Shown: in pieces, positions 44,625 through 53,180 of the stretch | Numbering within the stretch: position 1 is the stretch's first letter | Layout of the letters: every line of letters begins with the position of its first letter | NCBI RefSeq assembly: GCF_012349115.1 | Contig: NZ_PQIG01000133.1 | Coordinates: 1-64,000, forward strand | Reading direction: 5' to 3' | DNA length: 64,000 nucleotides | Origin: Rhizobium ruizarguesonis | Lineage (GTDB): Bacteria; Pseudomonadota; Alphaproteobacteria; Rhizobiales; Rhizobiaceae | Translations under genes and position numbers: made by a program | Notes under the pieces: model-generated | Told to the model about the DNA's origin: nothing | Seen by the model: the letters and a program-made list of their open reading frames with translations, nothing else | Databases searched by the model: none

Positions 44625-45041
44625 ATGCCCAAGATGATCTTTGTGAACCTGCCGGTGAAAGACATTGCTGCTGCGATCCGCTTCTACGAAGCGATCGGAT
44701 GCACGAAGAACGAACAGTTCAGCGACCATCAGGCGTCGAACATGGTGTGGTCCGACGCCATCATCTTCCACTTGCTGACGCGCGATTTTTTCGCGACCTT
44801 CACGCCGAAGCCGGTTGCCGAAGCGCAGAAGACCAGCGAGGTCCTGTTAGCCCTGGCACAGGACAGCCGCGAAACGGTGGACGCCATCGTCGAAGCGGCA
44901 GCAACCGCCGGCGGCAAGGCCGATCCGCGCGCCCCAACCGACATGGGCTGGCTCTACAACCGCGCCTTCGAGGATCCCGATGGCCATATGTTCGAGGCGG
45001 TCTGGGTCGACATGGCGGCAGTGTCCACCACCGGAGAATAG
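44625..45041 (+). CDS. VOC (glyoxalase/bleomycin resistance) superfamily protein
   Basis: A 138-residue VOC-fold protein of the extradiol dioxygenase/glyoxalase type: opening MPKMIFVNLPVKDIAAAIRFYEAIGC and closing YNRAFEDPDGHMFEAVWVD are typical. Lacks some of the metal-binding residues of glyoxalase I, so likely binds or sequesters a small molecule. Shine-Dalgarno GAGGAGG. It is the second gene after the cupin and presumably co-regulated by MarR. Confidence 0.85.
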   Translation: MPKMIFVNLPVKDIAAAIRFYEAIGCTKNEQFSDHQASNMVWSDAIIFHLLTRDFFATFTPKPVAEAQKTSEVLLALAQDSRETVDAIVEAAATAGGKADPRAPTDMGWLYNRAFEDPDGHMFEAVWVDMAAVSTTGE

Positions 45042-45132
45042 CGGCAAGACCGGCCACATTGATCTGCGGCATGGCATCAGGTGCGACGGGCTTCCATCCG
45101 CCTCACTCGTCTTAAAAACTTTTCCCACCCAT

Positions 45133-45159
45133 GGAATAAAGGCGCCTCGGCTCGTGTCT
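45133..45159 (+). promoter_or_regulatory. Candidate ECF-sigma-type promoter
   Basis: GGAATAAA (45133-45140) and CGTGTCT (45153-45159), about 12 bases apart, lie 48 bases upstream of the COG4315 gene that heads the sigma operon. The GGAA box with a CGT-type -10 is how ECF sigmas often read their own promoters. Not a recognised consensus. Confidence 0.35.
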
Positions 45160-45206
45160 CATGTCAGGTACCGCAAGACTGCGTGCCCAATCTGAGGAGA
45201 GACACC

Positions 45207-45587
45207 ATGAAATTCGTGAAATTCCTGTCCGTCGTGGCGGCTGCCGCCTTTGCCGCGACCGCTGCTTTCGCCGCCCCTCCTGTCAAAACAGTCGAATCCG
45301 AAAAGGGCAAGGTGCTTGCCGGCGAAAACGGCATGACGCTCTACACCTTCAAGAAGGACGTGAAGGGCGTTTCCAATTGCAACGGCGACTGCGCAAAGAA
45401 CTGGCCTCCGCTGATGGCTGCTGGCGATGCGAAGGCCGATGGTGCATATTCGATCGTCGAGCGCAAGGATGGCATGAAGCAATGGGCCAAGGACGGCATG
45501 CCGCTCTATTTCTGGGTCAAGGACAAGAAGATGGGCGACATCACCGGCGATGGCGTCGGCGGCAACTGGGATCTCGCCAAGCCTTGA
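45207..45587 (+). CDS. COG4315-like secreted protein with Yx(F/W)xxD repeats
   Basis: A 126-residue exported protein: signal peptide of about 22 residues ending AFA-APP, then two copies of the COG4315 motif, YTFKKD (near residue 46) and YFWVKD (near 101), with a CNGDCAKNWPP segment (paired Cys). No lipobox Cys at the cleavage site. Function unknown; such genes often pair with ECF sigma genes. Shine-Dalgarno GGAGAG. Heads a three-gene operon with the sigma and anti-sigma genes. Confidence 0.85.
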   Translation: MKFVKFLSVVAAAAFAATAAFAAPPVKTVESEKGKVLAGENGMTLYTFKKDVKGVSNCNGDCAKNWPPLMAAGDAKADGAYSIVERKDGMKQWAKDGMPLYFWVKDKKMGDITGDGVGGNWDLAKP

Positions 45588-45621
45588 TCGCCAAGATCCC
45601 GATCACAAGCGAGTTGCCGGC

Positions 45622-46137
45622 GTGAAAACACCCGCACCCGAAACTTTCGAGGGCCAGATCCTGGCCCTCCTGCCCTCGCTCAGACGCTATTCGCGCAGCC
45701 TGACGCGCTCGGATGCGGATGGCGAGGATCTGCTCCAGGATTGCGTCGAGAAGGTTCTCACGCGCCGCGGCCAGTGGCGCGGCCTCAACCTGCGCGGCTG
45801 GGTCCTGACCATCATGACCAATCTCTATCGCAACGGCCGGCGCGGCAAGACCCGCGACGGCCTCGTCGAACTCGACGCCGCAACGGACCTGGCCGCGCCT
45901 GAAGTGCCGGCCGATCCGCAGGAGCGCGCGCGGCTGGACGATGCGCTGAACAGCCTTTCGGAGGAATACCGCGCCGTGCTGATGCTTGTCGTTATTGAGG
46001 GATACACCTACAGCGAGGTCGCAGCCGCTCTCGATATCCCCATCGGCACCGTCATGTCCCGCCTGTCGCGCGCCCGCCAGCGTGTCGCCGAGCGGCTGAA
46101 AGCCGACAATATCATTACGCTCCGGAGACCGAAATGA
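45622..46137 (+). CDS. ECF-type RNA polymerase sigma factor
   Basis: A 171-residue ECF sigma factor. Region 2 includes RYSRSLTRSDADGEDLLQDCVEKVLTRR (about residues 22-50), and region 4 has LNSLSEEYRAVLMLVVIEGYTYSEVAAALDIPIGTVMSRLSRARQRVAERL (about 110-160). The start is a GTG at 45622; upstream candidates are less well placed. It overlaps the anti-sigma gene (ATGA), so it is translationally coupled. Target promoters probably include its own operon. Confidence 0.85.
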   Translation: MKTPAPETFEGQILALLPSLRRYSRSLTRSDADGEDLLQDCVEKVLTRRGQWRGLNLRGWVLTIMTNLYRNGRRGKTRDGLVELDAATDLAAPEVPADPQERARLDDALNSLSEEYRAVLMLVVIEGYTYSEVAAALDIPIGTVMSRLSRARQRVAERLKADNIITLRRPK

Positions 46138-46916
46138 ACGACACCAACCCGAGCGTAACCGAAGCCGACCTCCACGCCTATGCCGACGGCCAGCTGCCGG
46201 AAACGGCACGCGCCCGCATCGATGCCTTCCTGGCAGACAATCCCGACGAGGCGGCGATGGTCGCCGAATGGCAGGCGCAGAATACAGGCATCCGATCGCT
46301 GTTTGCAGGCTATGAAAAAACAAAGGAAACCGACGCTCTCCTGGTTTCGCCGCCCCGCGGCATCTCTTCCGGGCGGAAACGCGCGGCGATCGCCGCAGCC
46401 GCCCTCCTCGTCTTCGCGCTCGGCGCCGTCAGCGGCCATTATGGTCCGGCCCTTCTGGAAAAACCGGAGCTGCAGCTTGCCGGCTCCGAAACCCTGCCCA
46501 AACAGGCTGAGACCGCCTTCATGGTCTATGCCGCCGAGGTTCGCCACCCCGTCGAAGTCTTCGCCAACGAGGAGGCCCATCTGGCCACCTGGCTCGGCAA
46601 ACGCCTGGCGATAGAGAATCTCAAGATCCCGAACCTGCAGTCGCTCGGCTTCAAGCTGGTCGGCGGCCGCTTGCTGCCGGTCGATGGCAGGCCGGGCGCC
46701 ATGTTCATGTATGAAAACCAGGCCGGCGAGCGACTGACCGTCCTGGTCGGCCGCAACACGGAAAATCGCACGACGAGTTTCCGCTTCGCCTCATCCGACA
46801 ATCTCGAGACCTTCTACTGGATCGACGGCGAACTCGGCTACGCCGTCACCGGCGAAATCTCCCGCGAGACACTGCGGGAGGTAGCCGAGGAGTGCTACAA
46901 GCAATTCCCGTCATGA
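46134..46916 (+). CDS. Anti-sigma factor, membrane-anchored
   Basis: A 260-residue anti-sigma: an N-terminal part (about residues 5-60, ADLHAYADGQLPETARARIDAFLADNP) typical of FecR/RsgI-like or ChrR-type N-terminal domains, one membrane helix (about 83-100), and a periplasmic domain (about 115-260) without strong family features. It would hold the sigma at the membrane until an outside signal. The ATG overlaps the sigma gene stop and the 3' end overlaps the nitrile hydratase accessory gene (convergent) by 6 bases. Confidence 0.8.
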   Translation: MNDTNPSVTEADLHAYADGQLPETARARIDAFLADNPDEAAMVAEWQAQNTGIRSLFAGYEKTKETDALLVSPPRGISSGRKRAAIAAAALLVFALGAVSGHYGPALLEKPELQLAGSETLPKQAETAFMVYAAEVRHPVEVFANEEAHLATWLGKRLAIENLKIPNLQSLGFKLVGGRLLPVDGRPGAMFMYENQAGERLTVLVGRNTENRTTSFRFASSDNLETFYWIDGELGYAVTGEISRETLREVAEECYKQFPS

Positions 46917-47273
46917 GGATCCGCGCGAGGGATCGTTGCCGAGCTCGATCGGCCGTCCGTGCGGTGTCGCTTCCGCCGCCCGCTGCCAACTCTGTTGCAG
47001 TGCCAGGATCGTTTCCACATCGGCGATGCCGTTGTCGACGATGAGGTCGGAGAGTGCCGCCACCCAGCAGTCAAAATAGTCGCTGCCATCTTCAGCCCGG
47101 CCAGGCTTGTGCAATTGCGCGGAAAGCGTTTCAGCCCATTCGCTCCAGCTGAACAGGCCCTTTGCATGCAGGTGCACGGTCATGGCAAAGGCTTCGGCGG
47201 CCCATGGCTCGGGAAAGACCGGCTCGCCCTCCAATGACCTCGGCAGGCTGGGCGATTGAGTCAGCGGCGACAT
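46911..47273 (-). CDS. Nitrile hydratase accessory protein
   Basis: A 120-residue homologue of the nitrile hydratase activator/beta-like accessory proteins, with FPEPWAAEAFAMTVHLHAKGLFSWSEWAETLSAQL near the N-terminus. It helps insert cobalt in the alpha subunit. The start at 47273 follows TGAAATG just after the beta subunit stop, so the three genes form one operon. The 3' end overlaps the convergent anti-sigma gene. Confidence 0.82.
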   Translation of the reverse strand: MSPLTQSPSLPRSLEGEPVFPEPWAAEAFAMTVHLHAKGLFSWSEWAETLSAQLHKPGRAEDGSDYFDCWVAALSDLIVDNGIADVETILALQQSWQRAAEATPHGRPIELGNDPSRGSS

Positions 47274-47274
47274 T

Positions 47275-47934
47275 TCATGCAGGCTCAAGATAGCTCTCCC
47301 AGGCATCGATCGACACGGTCAGCGTCCGATCGGCATCCTCGCCCCAGATCTCCGCGCCGTCGAAAACGACCGTATAGAGCCATTGCGGGCTCTCGCCCTT
47401 GCCATGCGCGTTGTCGTCGGGAAAGACGAACGAACCCTGCACCGCCTCGACCACACCGGTCCTGGCCCTGGCATAACGCGGCAGGCGCGTATGCGTCGCC
47501 GGATTGAAATTCTTCGTCCTCACCGTCTCACCGACCACGAAGAGCGGCGCTGCCTCGACGGGACGATCGCAAGGCCCACCCTTGGCCAGCACGGCGGGCA
47601 CCATGTCCGCCTTCAGCACCCGCTTCGGCACCGCGCCGTCTTGCAGCTTCCGCCCAGAAAGCAGCTCCTCATGCGTCGCAAAGCCGTGCCGTTCGAGCAG
47701 CTTGTCGATGCCGCGGATCCAGATCTCGTAGTAGCTGGCGGCGAGGTAATCGGCCGGCGGAATATTCTCGCGCGCATGCCGGCTTTCATCGATCGTCCAT
47801 GCGCCGAAAGCGCCGCAGGAAAGGGTAATTCCGAGCGCCCGCTTTTCCCATTCGGCATGGAAATAGGGCTCGTCCTTTTCCGGCGCGACAGGACCGAAGC
47901 CCATCTGCCCGCCGAGATCGTGCGGTCCGTTCAT
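47275..47934 (-). CDS. nthB: Nitrile hydratase subunit beta
   Basis: A 219-residue beta subunit of nitrile hydratase, which hydrates nitriles to amides. Seen are [43 protein letters not shown], and a C-terminal SH3-like half ([29 protein letters not shown] and [31 protein letters not shown]). The ATG overlaps the stop of the alpha subunit gene (ATGA). Second gene of the operon. Confidence 0.92.
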   Translation of the reverse strand: MNGPHDLGGQMGFGPVAPEKDEPYFHAEWEKRALGITLSCGAFGAWTIDESRHARENIPPADYLAASYYEIWIRGIDKLLERHGFATHEELLSGRKLQDGAVPKRVLKADMVPAVLAKGGPCDRPVEAAPLFVVGETVRTKNFNPATHTRLPRYARARTGVVEAVQGSFVFPDDNAHGKGESPQWLYTVVFDGAEIWGEDADRTLTVSIDAWESYLEPA

Positions 47935-48575
47935 GTGGCGCTCTCCGGCTTGCGGGCAACGGCCGTGCCGATCATCGCATCGCGGCTGACGAGGTCGGCG
48001 AGCGTCTGCTCGTCCATTCCCTCTGTCCCTTCGGGCCGCTCGGGAATGACGAGATAACGCAGCTCCGCCGTCGAATCCCAGACGCGGACCTTCTTGTCCT
48101 CTGGCAGCGTCAGCCCGAATTCGGCCAGCACGCCGCGTGGATCGATGACGGCGCGTGAGCGATAGGCCGGCGCCTTGTACCAGACCGGCGGCAGGCCGAG
48201 CACCGACCACGGATAACAGGAGCAGAGCGTGCAGACGACGAGGTTATGGGTCTCGGCCGTGTTGAAGACGGCGCGCATGTGCTCGCCCTGCCGGCCGGTG
48301 TAACCGAGGCTTGATATCGCCGCCGTCGCATCGCGCTTCAGCCAGTCGGCGAAATCGGCATCGCTCCAGGCTCTGGCGACGACATGGGCGCCGTTTCTCG
48401 GTCCCACCTTCGTCTCGTAGGTCTCGACGATCGCATCGATCGCCGCCGGATCGATCAGCCCCTTCTCCGTCAGCAGCGTTTCCAGCGCCTTCACGCGGGC
48501 TTGCATGTCGGAGTAGTGATTGTCGTGGTGATGGTCGTCGTGGTCATGACCCGCATGATCGTCGCTGTACCGCAT
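47931..48575 (-). CDS. nthA: Cobalt-type nitrile hydratase subunit alpha
   Basis: A 214-residue alpha subunit. The metal motif is VCTLCSC (Cys115, Cys118, Ser119, Cys120), and Thr116 is the mark of cobalt-type enzymes (iron types have Ser). Residues 5-20 ([16 protein letters not shown]) form a His/Asp-rich tail that could bind metal. The start at 48575 has GGGAGGGAG upstream and is preferred; an in-frame ATG lies 54 bases further up. Operon with beta and accessory genes. In rhizobia and agrobacteria such enzymes are reported for nitriles such as indole-3-acetonitrile. Confidence 0.93.
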   Translation of the reverse strand: MRYSDDHAGHDHDDHHHDNHYSDMQARVKALETLLTEKGLIDPAAIDAIVETYETKVGPRNGAHVVARAWSDADFADWLKRDATAAISSLGYTGRQGEHMRAVFNTAETHNLVVCTLCSCYPWSVLGLPPVWYKAPAYRSRAVIDPRGVLAEFGLTLPEDKKVRVWDSTAELRYLVIPERPEGTEGMDEQTLADLVSRDAMIGTAVARKPESAT

Positions 48576-48740
48576 AACTCCCTCCCGAATAGGCGGCTCG
48601 ATCTTAGGTGCTGGCCGGATGGCCGCCAAGTGCGTTTCTCGTAAAGATGCGGCCAGACGAATAGGGATTGGTTAAGCAAGCCGTCCTTCGCGCCGCCGAT
48701 ATAACCAAACGTTAATGGCTTCATCTTCAGATTGCATGCC

Positions 48741-49523
48741 ATGAAAACTCCGACATTCGGCCGAAGAACCACTCCGCCCGCCTCCGCCTCCTCGCCTCAC
48801 GCAGAGGAAATGAAGACCCGTGCGCAAAGCGCTGTGCGGGACGATCCGCGCCGGAGCGAAGCCGGCAATCCCTTGCAAGGCCCGAGGCTCGTGGCCCGCG
48901 CCCTCCTCCACCGGATTCATCAGGAAATCGCCGAAGACGGCCGTTTTCGGATGATCGATCTGCTGGCGGCGCTCGGAGCGATCGGTGGATTTTCCTGTGT
49001 TATTGCCGCCCTCGATGTTGCTGAAGCAGGACAGTGCCGCGACGGCGCCGATCTAGTCATCGTGGAAACAAGGGATGGATCTCGCTACTACGCCGGCAAT
49101 CTGCCGAATGCTTTTCTGCTGGAAGGCCATGATTCTCTGCTGGAAGGCCATGATTCTCTGCTGGCGCTGACCTATGGCGCCGCTAGAAACCAGGGCGCGG
49201 TCCTGCCGCAAGAGACGGTCCTCAGTACGTTTCGCCATGTCGCGGCCACCATCGGCGATCAGCAGTTCGGCAGGCCACGGCTGGCGGATGACGATCAGCC
49301 CGGCGCCCTGCCCATCAGCTATGTCAGGCGCCTCTGGCCGATCGTCCGGCAGATTCTGGACATGAACCATGTCCCGGTCCGGCGGCGGCCGCTGGCGATC
49401 GGCATGGCAATCGAGCTTGCTTTCGCGATCGACGAGCAAAGGATAGACCCGCTACTGGCAGCGCAGGTCGTGACCGAATGTGCAGTTCCCATGGCAAAAA
49501 TCGATCCGCGTAAAATTCCTTGA
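48741..49523 (+). CDS. Hypothetical protein with 21-bp internal duplication
   Basis: A 260-residue soluble protein of unknown family, with no signal peptide seen. An acidic, mixed alpha/beta look. A perfect tandem duplication of 21 bases (49119-49160) repeats LEGHDSL in the middle of the protein in frame, so translation is kept. Start chosen at ATG 48741; a TTG at 48732 is in frame. It lies alone between the nitrile hydratase operon and the epimerase-DoxX genes; function cannot be named. Confidence 0.6.
   Translation: MKTPTFGRRTTPPASASSPHAEEMKTRAQSAVRDDPRRSEAGNPLQGPRLVARALLHRIHQEIAEDGRFRMIDLLAALGAIGGFSCVIAALDVAEAGQCRDGADLVIVETRDGSRYYAGNLPNAFLLEGHDSLLEGHDSLLALTYGAARNQGAVLPQETVLSTFRHVAATIGDQQFGRPRLADDDQPGALPISYVRRLWPIVRQILDMNHVPVRRRPLAIGMAIELAFAIDEQRIDPLLAAQVVTECAVPMAKIDPRKIP
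49119..49160 (+). repeat. 21-bp perfect tandem duplication in the hypothetical protein gene
   Basis: Two identical 21-base units (start CTGGAAGGCC, end ATTCTCTG) head to tail, encoding LEGHDSL twice. Being in frame and exact, it is a recent slip-strand duplication and may vary between strains. Confidence 0.9.
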
Positions 49524-49620
49524 GGCATCAGGGTCAAGACGGGTTATTGTCCTTGCCGCGCATGACGACAACTCCTGACCTCAAAGACACCGTCTCCGAT
49601 TTTTCGATAACCTCCTCCTT

Positions 49621-50904
49621 ATGAATATCCTCATTCTCGGTGCTACAGGCTTTATCGGTTCAGCGGTCGCCGCAAGATTGCTAGAGGACGGCCATGTCAT
49701 CACCGGGCTTGGCCGCAATCCCGGCCGGGCGCGCTTCCGCCAGCCCGGCATCCGCTGGATCAGCGCAAATCTGGATAAGATGACCGACGCGGCCGACTGG
49801 GCGACGGTGCTTGAAGGCCAACAGATTGTCGTCAACAGCGCTGGCGCCTTGCAAGACGGCCTGTCTGACGACCTTGCCGCCACGCAGGAACGGGCGATGA
49901 TCGCGCTGCAGGGAGCAGCGCGCATGGCCGGCTTGAAGTTGATCATACAGATATCGGCGCGCACCGACGGCGCCGGTCGTGACCGGCCCTTTCTGGCGAC
50001 CAAGCGCGCCGCCGATCTGGCGCTTGCCGCAAGCGGCATTCCCTACGTGATCCTGCGCCCGGCGCTAGTGCTTGGCCGAAACGCCCATGGCGGTACGGCG
50101 CTGCTGCGTTCCCTCGCTGCCTTCCCCCTCGTCCTGCCGTTCGTCCACGCCGACAGCCCGGTCGAAACCGTCGCCGTCGAAGATGTCGCCGCCGGAGTCT
50201 CAGCCGCAATCTCCGGTACGCTGCCCTCCGGCAGCGATATCGAACTGGCGGCCGAGGAACGGCACTCGCTCGCGAGCCTCGTCAAACTCCACCGCGCCTG
50301 GCTCGGCCTGCCGGATGCACCAGTCATTTCCCTTCCGTCCATTCTTGCAAGGCCGGTCACATGGCTTGCGGATATGGCCGGTCATCTCGGCTGGCGCTCG
50401 CCGCTGCGCTCCACCGCCATAACCGTTATGTCCGAAGGTATCAGCATAGATCGCGCGACACCGTCAGGCCTGCCGACTCTCTCGGCCCGAGCAACGCTCG
50501 CGGCCAATCCGTCCGGCGTACAGGATCTCTGGTTTGCCAGGCTGTATCTTCTGAAGCCGCTCGTCATATCTGGCCTGTCCGTTTTCTGGCTGCTCTCAGG
50601 TTTGATCCCGCTGCTGGCGCTGGAGAAGACGTCCGCGCACTTCCTGCCGTTCATGCCTGAGGCCGCGGCAACAGCGCTGACGCTTGCAACCTGCCTGATC
50701 GACATCGCTCTCGGTGCTGCCGTCCTCCTTCGCCCGCTGGCGCAACGTGCCCTTCTCGGCATGCTGGCCGTGTCGTTCACCTATCTTGCCGGCGCCAGCC
50801 TGCTCGAACCTGCACTCTGGCTCGATCCGCTCGGTCCCCTCGTCAAGGTGCTGCCGTCGATCCTGCTGACACTCACCGCACTTGCCACCCTGGATGAACG
50901 CTGA
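49621..50904 (+). CDS. NAD(P)-binding epimerase-like protein fused to DoxX-like membrane domain
   Basis: A 427-residue fusion. Residues 1-220 are an atypical SDR/NAD(P)H-binding domain (ILGATGFIGSAVAARLLEDGHVI, NSAGALQDGLSDDL). Residues about 300-425 hold four hydrophobic helices of the DoxX/DUF4281-like kind. It would couple a soluble redox part to a membrane carrier of unknown substrate. The stop overlaps the next gene's start (TGATG). Monocistronic otherwise. Confidence 0.8.
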   Translation: MNILILGATGFIGSAVAARLLEDGHVITGLGRNPGRARFRQPGIRWISANLDKMTDAADWATVLEGQQIVVNSAGALQDGLSDDLAATQERAMIALQGAARMAGLKLIIQISARTDGAGRDRPFLATKRAADLALAASGIPYVILRPALVLGRNAHGGTALLRSLAAFPLVLPFVHADSPVETVAVEDVAAGVSAAISGTLPSGSDIELAAEERHSLASLVKLHRAWLGLPDAPVISLPSILARPVTWLADMAGHLGWRSPLRSTAITVMSEGISIDRATPSGLPTLSARATLAANPSGVQDLWFARLYLLKPLVISGLSVFWLLSGLIPLLALEKTSAHFLPFMPEAAATALTLATCLIDIALGAAVLLRPLAQRALLGMLAVSFTYLAGASLLEPALWLDPLGPLVKVLPSILLTLTALATLDER

Positions 50905-51380
50905 TGCTTGAGCAATGGCTGCTGCTTGCCCATGTCATCGGCGCGACGGTGCTCTTCGGCACCGGCGCCGGCATCGCCTTCTTCATGGTGATGGCACACC
51001 GGACGCGCGATCCCCGGTTGATCGCCCATGTCGCCAGCACGGTTGTCATCGCTGACACGATCTTCACCGCCACCGCAGCCCTTCTCCAGCCGGCAACCGG
51101 CTATCTGTTGGCCCGGTCGATCGGCTGGGACCTGTCGGAGGGATGGATTGCGCTGTCGCTGCTGCTTTATGTCGTGACCGGCCTGTTCTGGCTGCCGGTC
51201 GTCTGGATCCAGATCCGGCTGCGCGATCTCGCCCGGGCCGCAGCGGCGGCGGGAAAAGCCCTGCCGCCGGCCTATTTCAGCCTCTACCGCATCTGGTTCG
51301 CCTGCGGCTTTCCGGCCTTCTCAGCCGTCATCGGCATTCTCTGGCTGATGCTAACGAAGCCGTCGATCGCTCTATTTTAG
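50904..51380 (+). CDS. DUF2269 family membrane protein
   Basis: A 158-residue integral membrane protein with about four hydrophobic helices (MLEQWLLLAHVIGATVLFGTGAGIAFFMVMAHRT opening). DUF2269 proteins are mostly uncharacterised. The ATG overlaps the stop of the epimerase-DoxX gene by one base (TGATG), so the two are translated together; the 3' end overlaps the convergent LysE gene by 9 bases. Confidence 0.78.
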   Translation: MLEQWLLLAHVIGATVLFGTGAGIAFFMVMAHRTRDPRLIAHVASTVVIADTIFTATAALLQPATGYLLARSIGWDLSEGWIALSLLLYVVTGLFWLPVVWIQIRLRDLARAAAAAGKALPPAYFSLYRIWFACGFPAFSAVIGILWLMLTKPSIALF

Positions 51381-51965
51381 CATCGGCCAGAGGCTTAGCA
51401 CCAAGAGTGTCGCCATGCTGATATTGAACCATTTCAGCCGCACCGGATCGGAAAGCCACTCCCTCAGCGCCGAGCCGAAGCCTGCCCATGTCGAAACGCT
51501 GGGCACATTGACCGCCGCGAAGGCGAGACCGACGATCAGCACGCTCACGAGGTAGAGTTGCGGATTGGTATAGGTCGCCATCGCGGTGACCGCCATCACC
51601 CAGGCTTTCGGGTTGACCCACTGGAAGGCGGCCGCCGCGAAGAAGGACATCGGCTCGACGCCGCTCCTGCCTTCGCTGAGTGAGCGCGACGAGGCGATCT
51701 TCCAGGCGATCCAGACGAGATAGGCACCGCCCGCAAATTTCAGCGCCGTATAGACCATTGGCACCGTGTGCAGCAGCGCGCCGAGCCCAAGGCCGACGCC
51801 GATGAGCAGTGAGAAGAAACCGACGCCGATGCCGAACATATGCGGGATCGTCCTGCGGAAGCCGAAATTCACGCCCGATGCGAAGAGCATCATATTATTC
51901 GGCCCCGGCGTGATCGAGGTCGTGAAGGCGAACAGAACGAGGGCGAGAAATGTATCCAGCGGCAT
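51372..51965 (-). CDS. LysE/RhtB family amino acid exporter
   Basis: A 197-residue exporter with six hydrophobic helices and the family start (FAFTTSITPGPNNMMLFASGVNFGFRRTIPHMFGI). Likely exports an amino acid or homoserine-lactone-like compound; substrate unknown. The upstream region (52003-52062) has two dyads, one (TTGTCA-N3-TGACA) shared with the aminotransferase promoter region at 13.1 kb, so an amino-acid regulator may control both. Confidence 0.9.
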   Translation of the reverse strand: MPLDTFLALVLFAFTTSITPGPNNMMLFASGVNFGFRRTIPHMFGIGVGFFSLLIGVGLGLGALLHTVPMVYTALKFAGGAYLVWIAWKIASSRSLSEGRSGVEPMSFFAAAAFQWVNPKAWVMAVTAMATYTNPQLYLVSVLIVGLAFAAVNVPSVSTWAGFGSALREWLSDPVRLKWFNISMATLLVLSLWPMLK

Positions 51966-52002
51966 GCGACCTCCCGAAGCCAGCTTTTCCGCGGCCCGTT
52001 TA

Positions 52003-52062
52003 TTTAGGTCAGGATAACTGTCCTAAACCGCCGATACCATTGCATCATTGTCATGGTGACAG
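52003..52062. promoter_or_regulatory. Two dyads upstream of the LysE exporter gene
   Basis: TTTAGGTCA-N7-TGTCCTAAA (52003-52027, 8 of 9 pairs) and TTGTCA-N3-TGACAG (52048-52062). The latter matches the 7-3-7 palindrome at 13127-13143 over 14 bases (TTGTCATGGTGACA). The same order of half-sites (GGTCAG/CTGACC near TTGTCA) occurs in both places. Confidence 0.5.
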
Positions 52063-52103
52063 GATTACTTGAAAGATGGAGACCCGGCCCAATCTCTTGC
52101 CGA

Positions 52104-52199
52104 CTGCATAATTCCCTAAATCGCCATCGATTTAAGGATAAAATCATGCAGCCATTCAAAGTGCTACAGCGTCCGTCTCAAGGACGCGCGGCGCTGTAG
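52104..52199. repeat. RIME-like mosaic repeat, near-complete copy
   Basis: A left module (GCATAATTCC...ATCG and CGATTTAAGG...ATGC, 52106-52149) pairs as an imperfect dyad, and a right module holds ATTCAAAGTG (52154-52163) then CTACAGCG/CGCTGTAG (52164-52171 with 52192-52199) and GCGTCC/GGACGC. The right module matches bases 27-75; the left module matches 53775-53818 in layout. It ends 10 bases before the aldo/keto reductase start. Confidence 0.65.
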
Positions 52200-52209
52200 G
52201 AAGAAACCC

Positions 52210-53058
52210 ATGCAGAACGACCCGATTCCATCGATCACATTTCCGAACGGCACTGAGGTGCCGGCGCTCGGCCAGGGCACCTGGGCCATGGGCGAGGATG
52301 CCGGCCATGCCAAGGCCGAAATCGAAAGCCTCAAGGCCGGCATCGATCTCGGCATGACGCTGATCGACACCGCCGAAATGTACGGCGACGGTGGCGCTGA
52401 AGAGATCGTCGGCCAGGCGATCAGGGGGCGGCGCGACGAAGTCTTCATCGTCAGCAAAGTCTATCCCTGGAATGCCAGCCTGAAAGGCACGATCGAAGCC
52501 TGCGAGCGCAGTCTCGAACGGCTCGGCACCGATCGTATCGATCTCTATCTGCTGCACTGGCGCGGCAACTATCCGCTCACTGAGACTGTCGCGGCCTTCG
52601 AAACGTTGAAGGCATCGGGCAAGATCGGCGCCTGGGGCGTCTCCAACTTCGACACCGACGATATGGAGGAATTGCTTAGAGTGCCCGATGGCGCCAATGT
52701 CGCCGCCAACCAGGTGCTCTACAATCTCTCCCGCCGCGGCATCGAATTCGATTTGCTGCCCTGGTGCCAGAGCCGCGGCATTCCCGTCATGGCCTATTCG
52801 CCGATCGAACAGGGAAATATCCTGCACCATCCCGAGCTGATCCACATCGCCAAGGCCTATCAGGCAACACCTGCCCAACTGGCGCTCGCCTTCCTGCTGG
52901 AACGCGACGGCGTCATCGTCATCCCGAAGACCTCGAATGCCGAACGCGCGGCGGAGAACCGCGACTGCGTCTCGCTTGATATCACCGACGACGACTGGGA
53001 TGCCCTCGACGCCGCCTTTCCGCCGCCCACAAAGAAAAAACCGCTGGAGATGCTCTGA
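52210..53058 (+). CDS. Aldo/keto reductase
   Basis: A 282-residue AKR of the YeaE/Tas-like or AKR5-like type: [14 protein letters not shown] near residue 20, [15 protein letters not shown] (Asp and Tyr), [14 protein letters not shown] (His), [14 protein letters not shown], and [16 protein letters not shown] near the end. NADPH-dependent carbonyl reductase of unknown physiological role. It lies alone, with a RIME-like repeat just upstream. Confidence 0.9.
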   Translation: MQNDPIPSITFPNGTEVPALGQGTWAMGEDAGHAKAEIESLKAGIDLGMTLIDTAEMYGDGGAEEIVGQAIRGRRDEVFIVSKVYPWNASLKGTIEACERSLERLGTDRIDLYLLHWRGNYPLTETVAAFETLKASGKIGAWGVSNFDTDDMEELLRVPDGANVAANQVLYNLSRRGIEFDLLPWCQSRGIPVMAYSPIEQGNILHHPELIHIAKAYQATPAQLALAFLLERDGVIVIPKTSNAERAAENRDCVSLDITDDDWDALDAAFPPPTKKKPLEML

Positions 53059-53068
53059 CCTTCAGCGG
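53035..53068 (-). terminator. Candidate Rho-independent terminator downstream of ilvN
   Basis: Reading leftward, GCCGCTG...CCAGCGG (53063-53068 paired with 53041-53046, loop about 16 bases) is followed by a run of T (AAAAAA at 53035-53040 on the plus strand). The terminator lies inside the 3' end of the aldo/keto reductase gene and would end the ilvI-ilvN transcript. Confidence 0.55.
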
Positions 53069-53096
53069 CTTTCCCAATTATCAGCATCGGGCTTAG

Positions 53097-53180
53097 ATGC
53101 CCGGGCTGTAATCCTACATGCCCGGGCTGTAATCTTACATGCCCGGGCTGTGATCTTACATGCCCGGGCTGTATCTTTAC
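53097..53180. repeat. Four 21-bp tandem repeats spanning the ilvN stop codon
   Basis: Units of 21 bases (core ATGCCCGGGCTGT) at 53097, 53118, 53139 and 53160, differing by one to three bases. The ilvN stop (TAA, 53177-53179) is in the fourth unit; each unit contains a GCCCGGGC palindrome. Copy number would be expected to vary between strains. Confidence 0.9.

Noticed and set aside
53097-53180. Possible CRISPR array at the 21-bp tandem repeats
   Set aside because: Units are head to tail with no spacers and no cas genes nearby.
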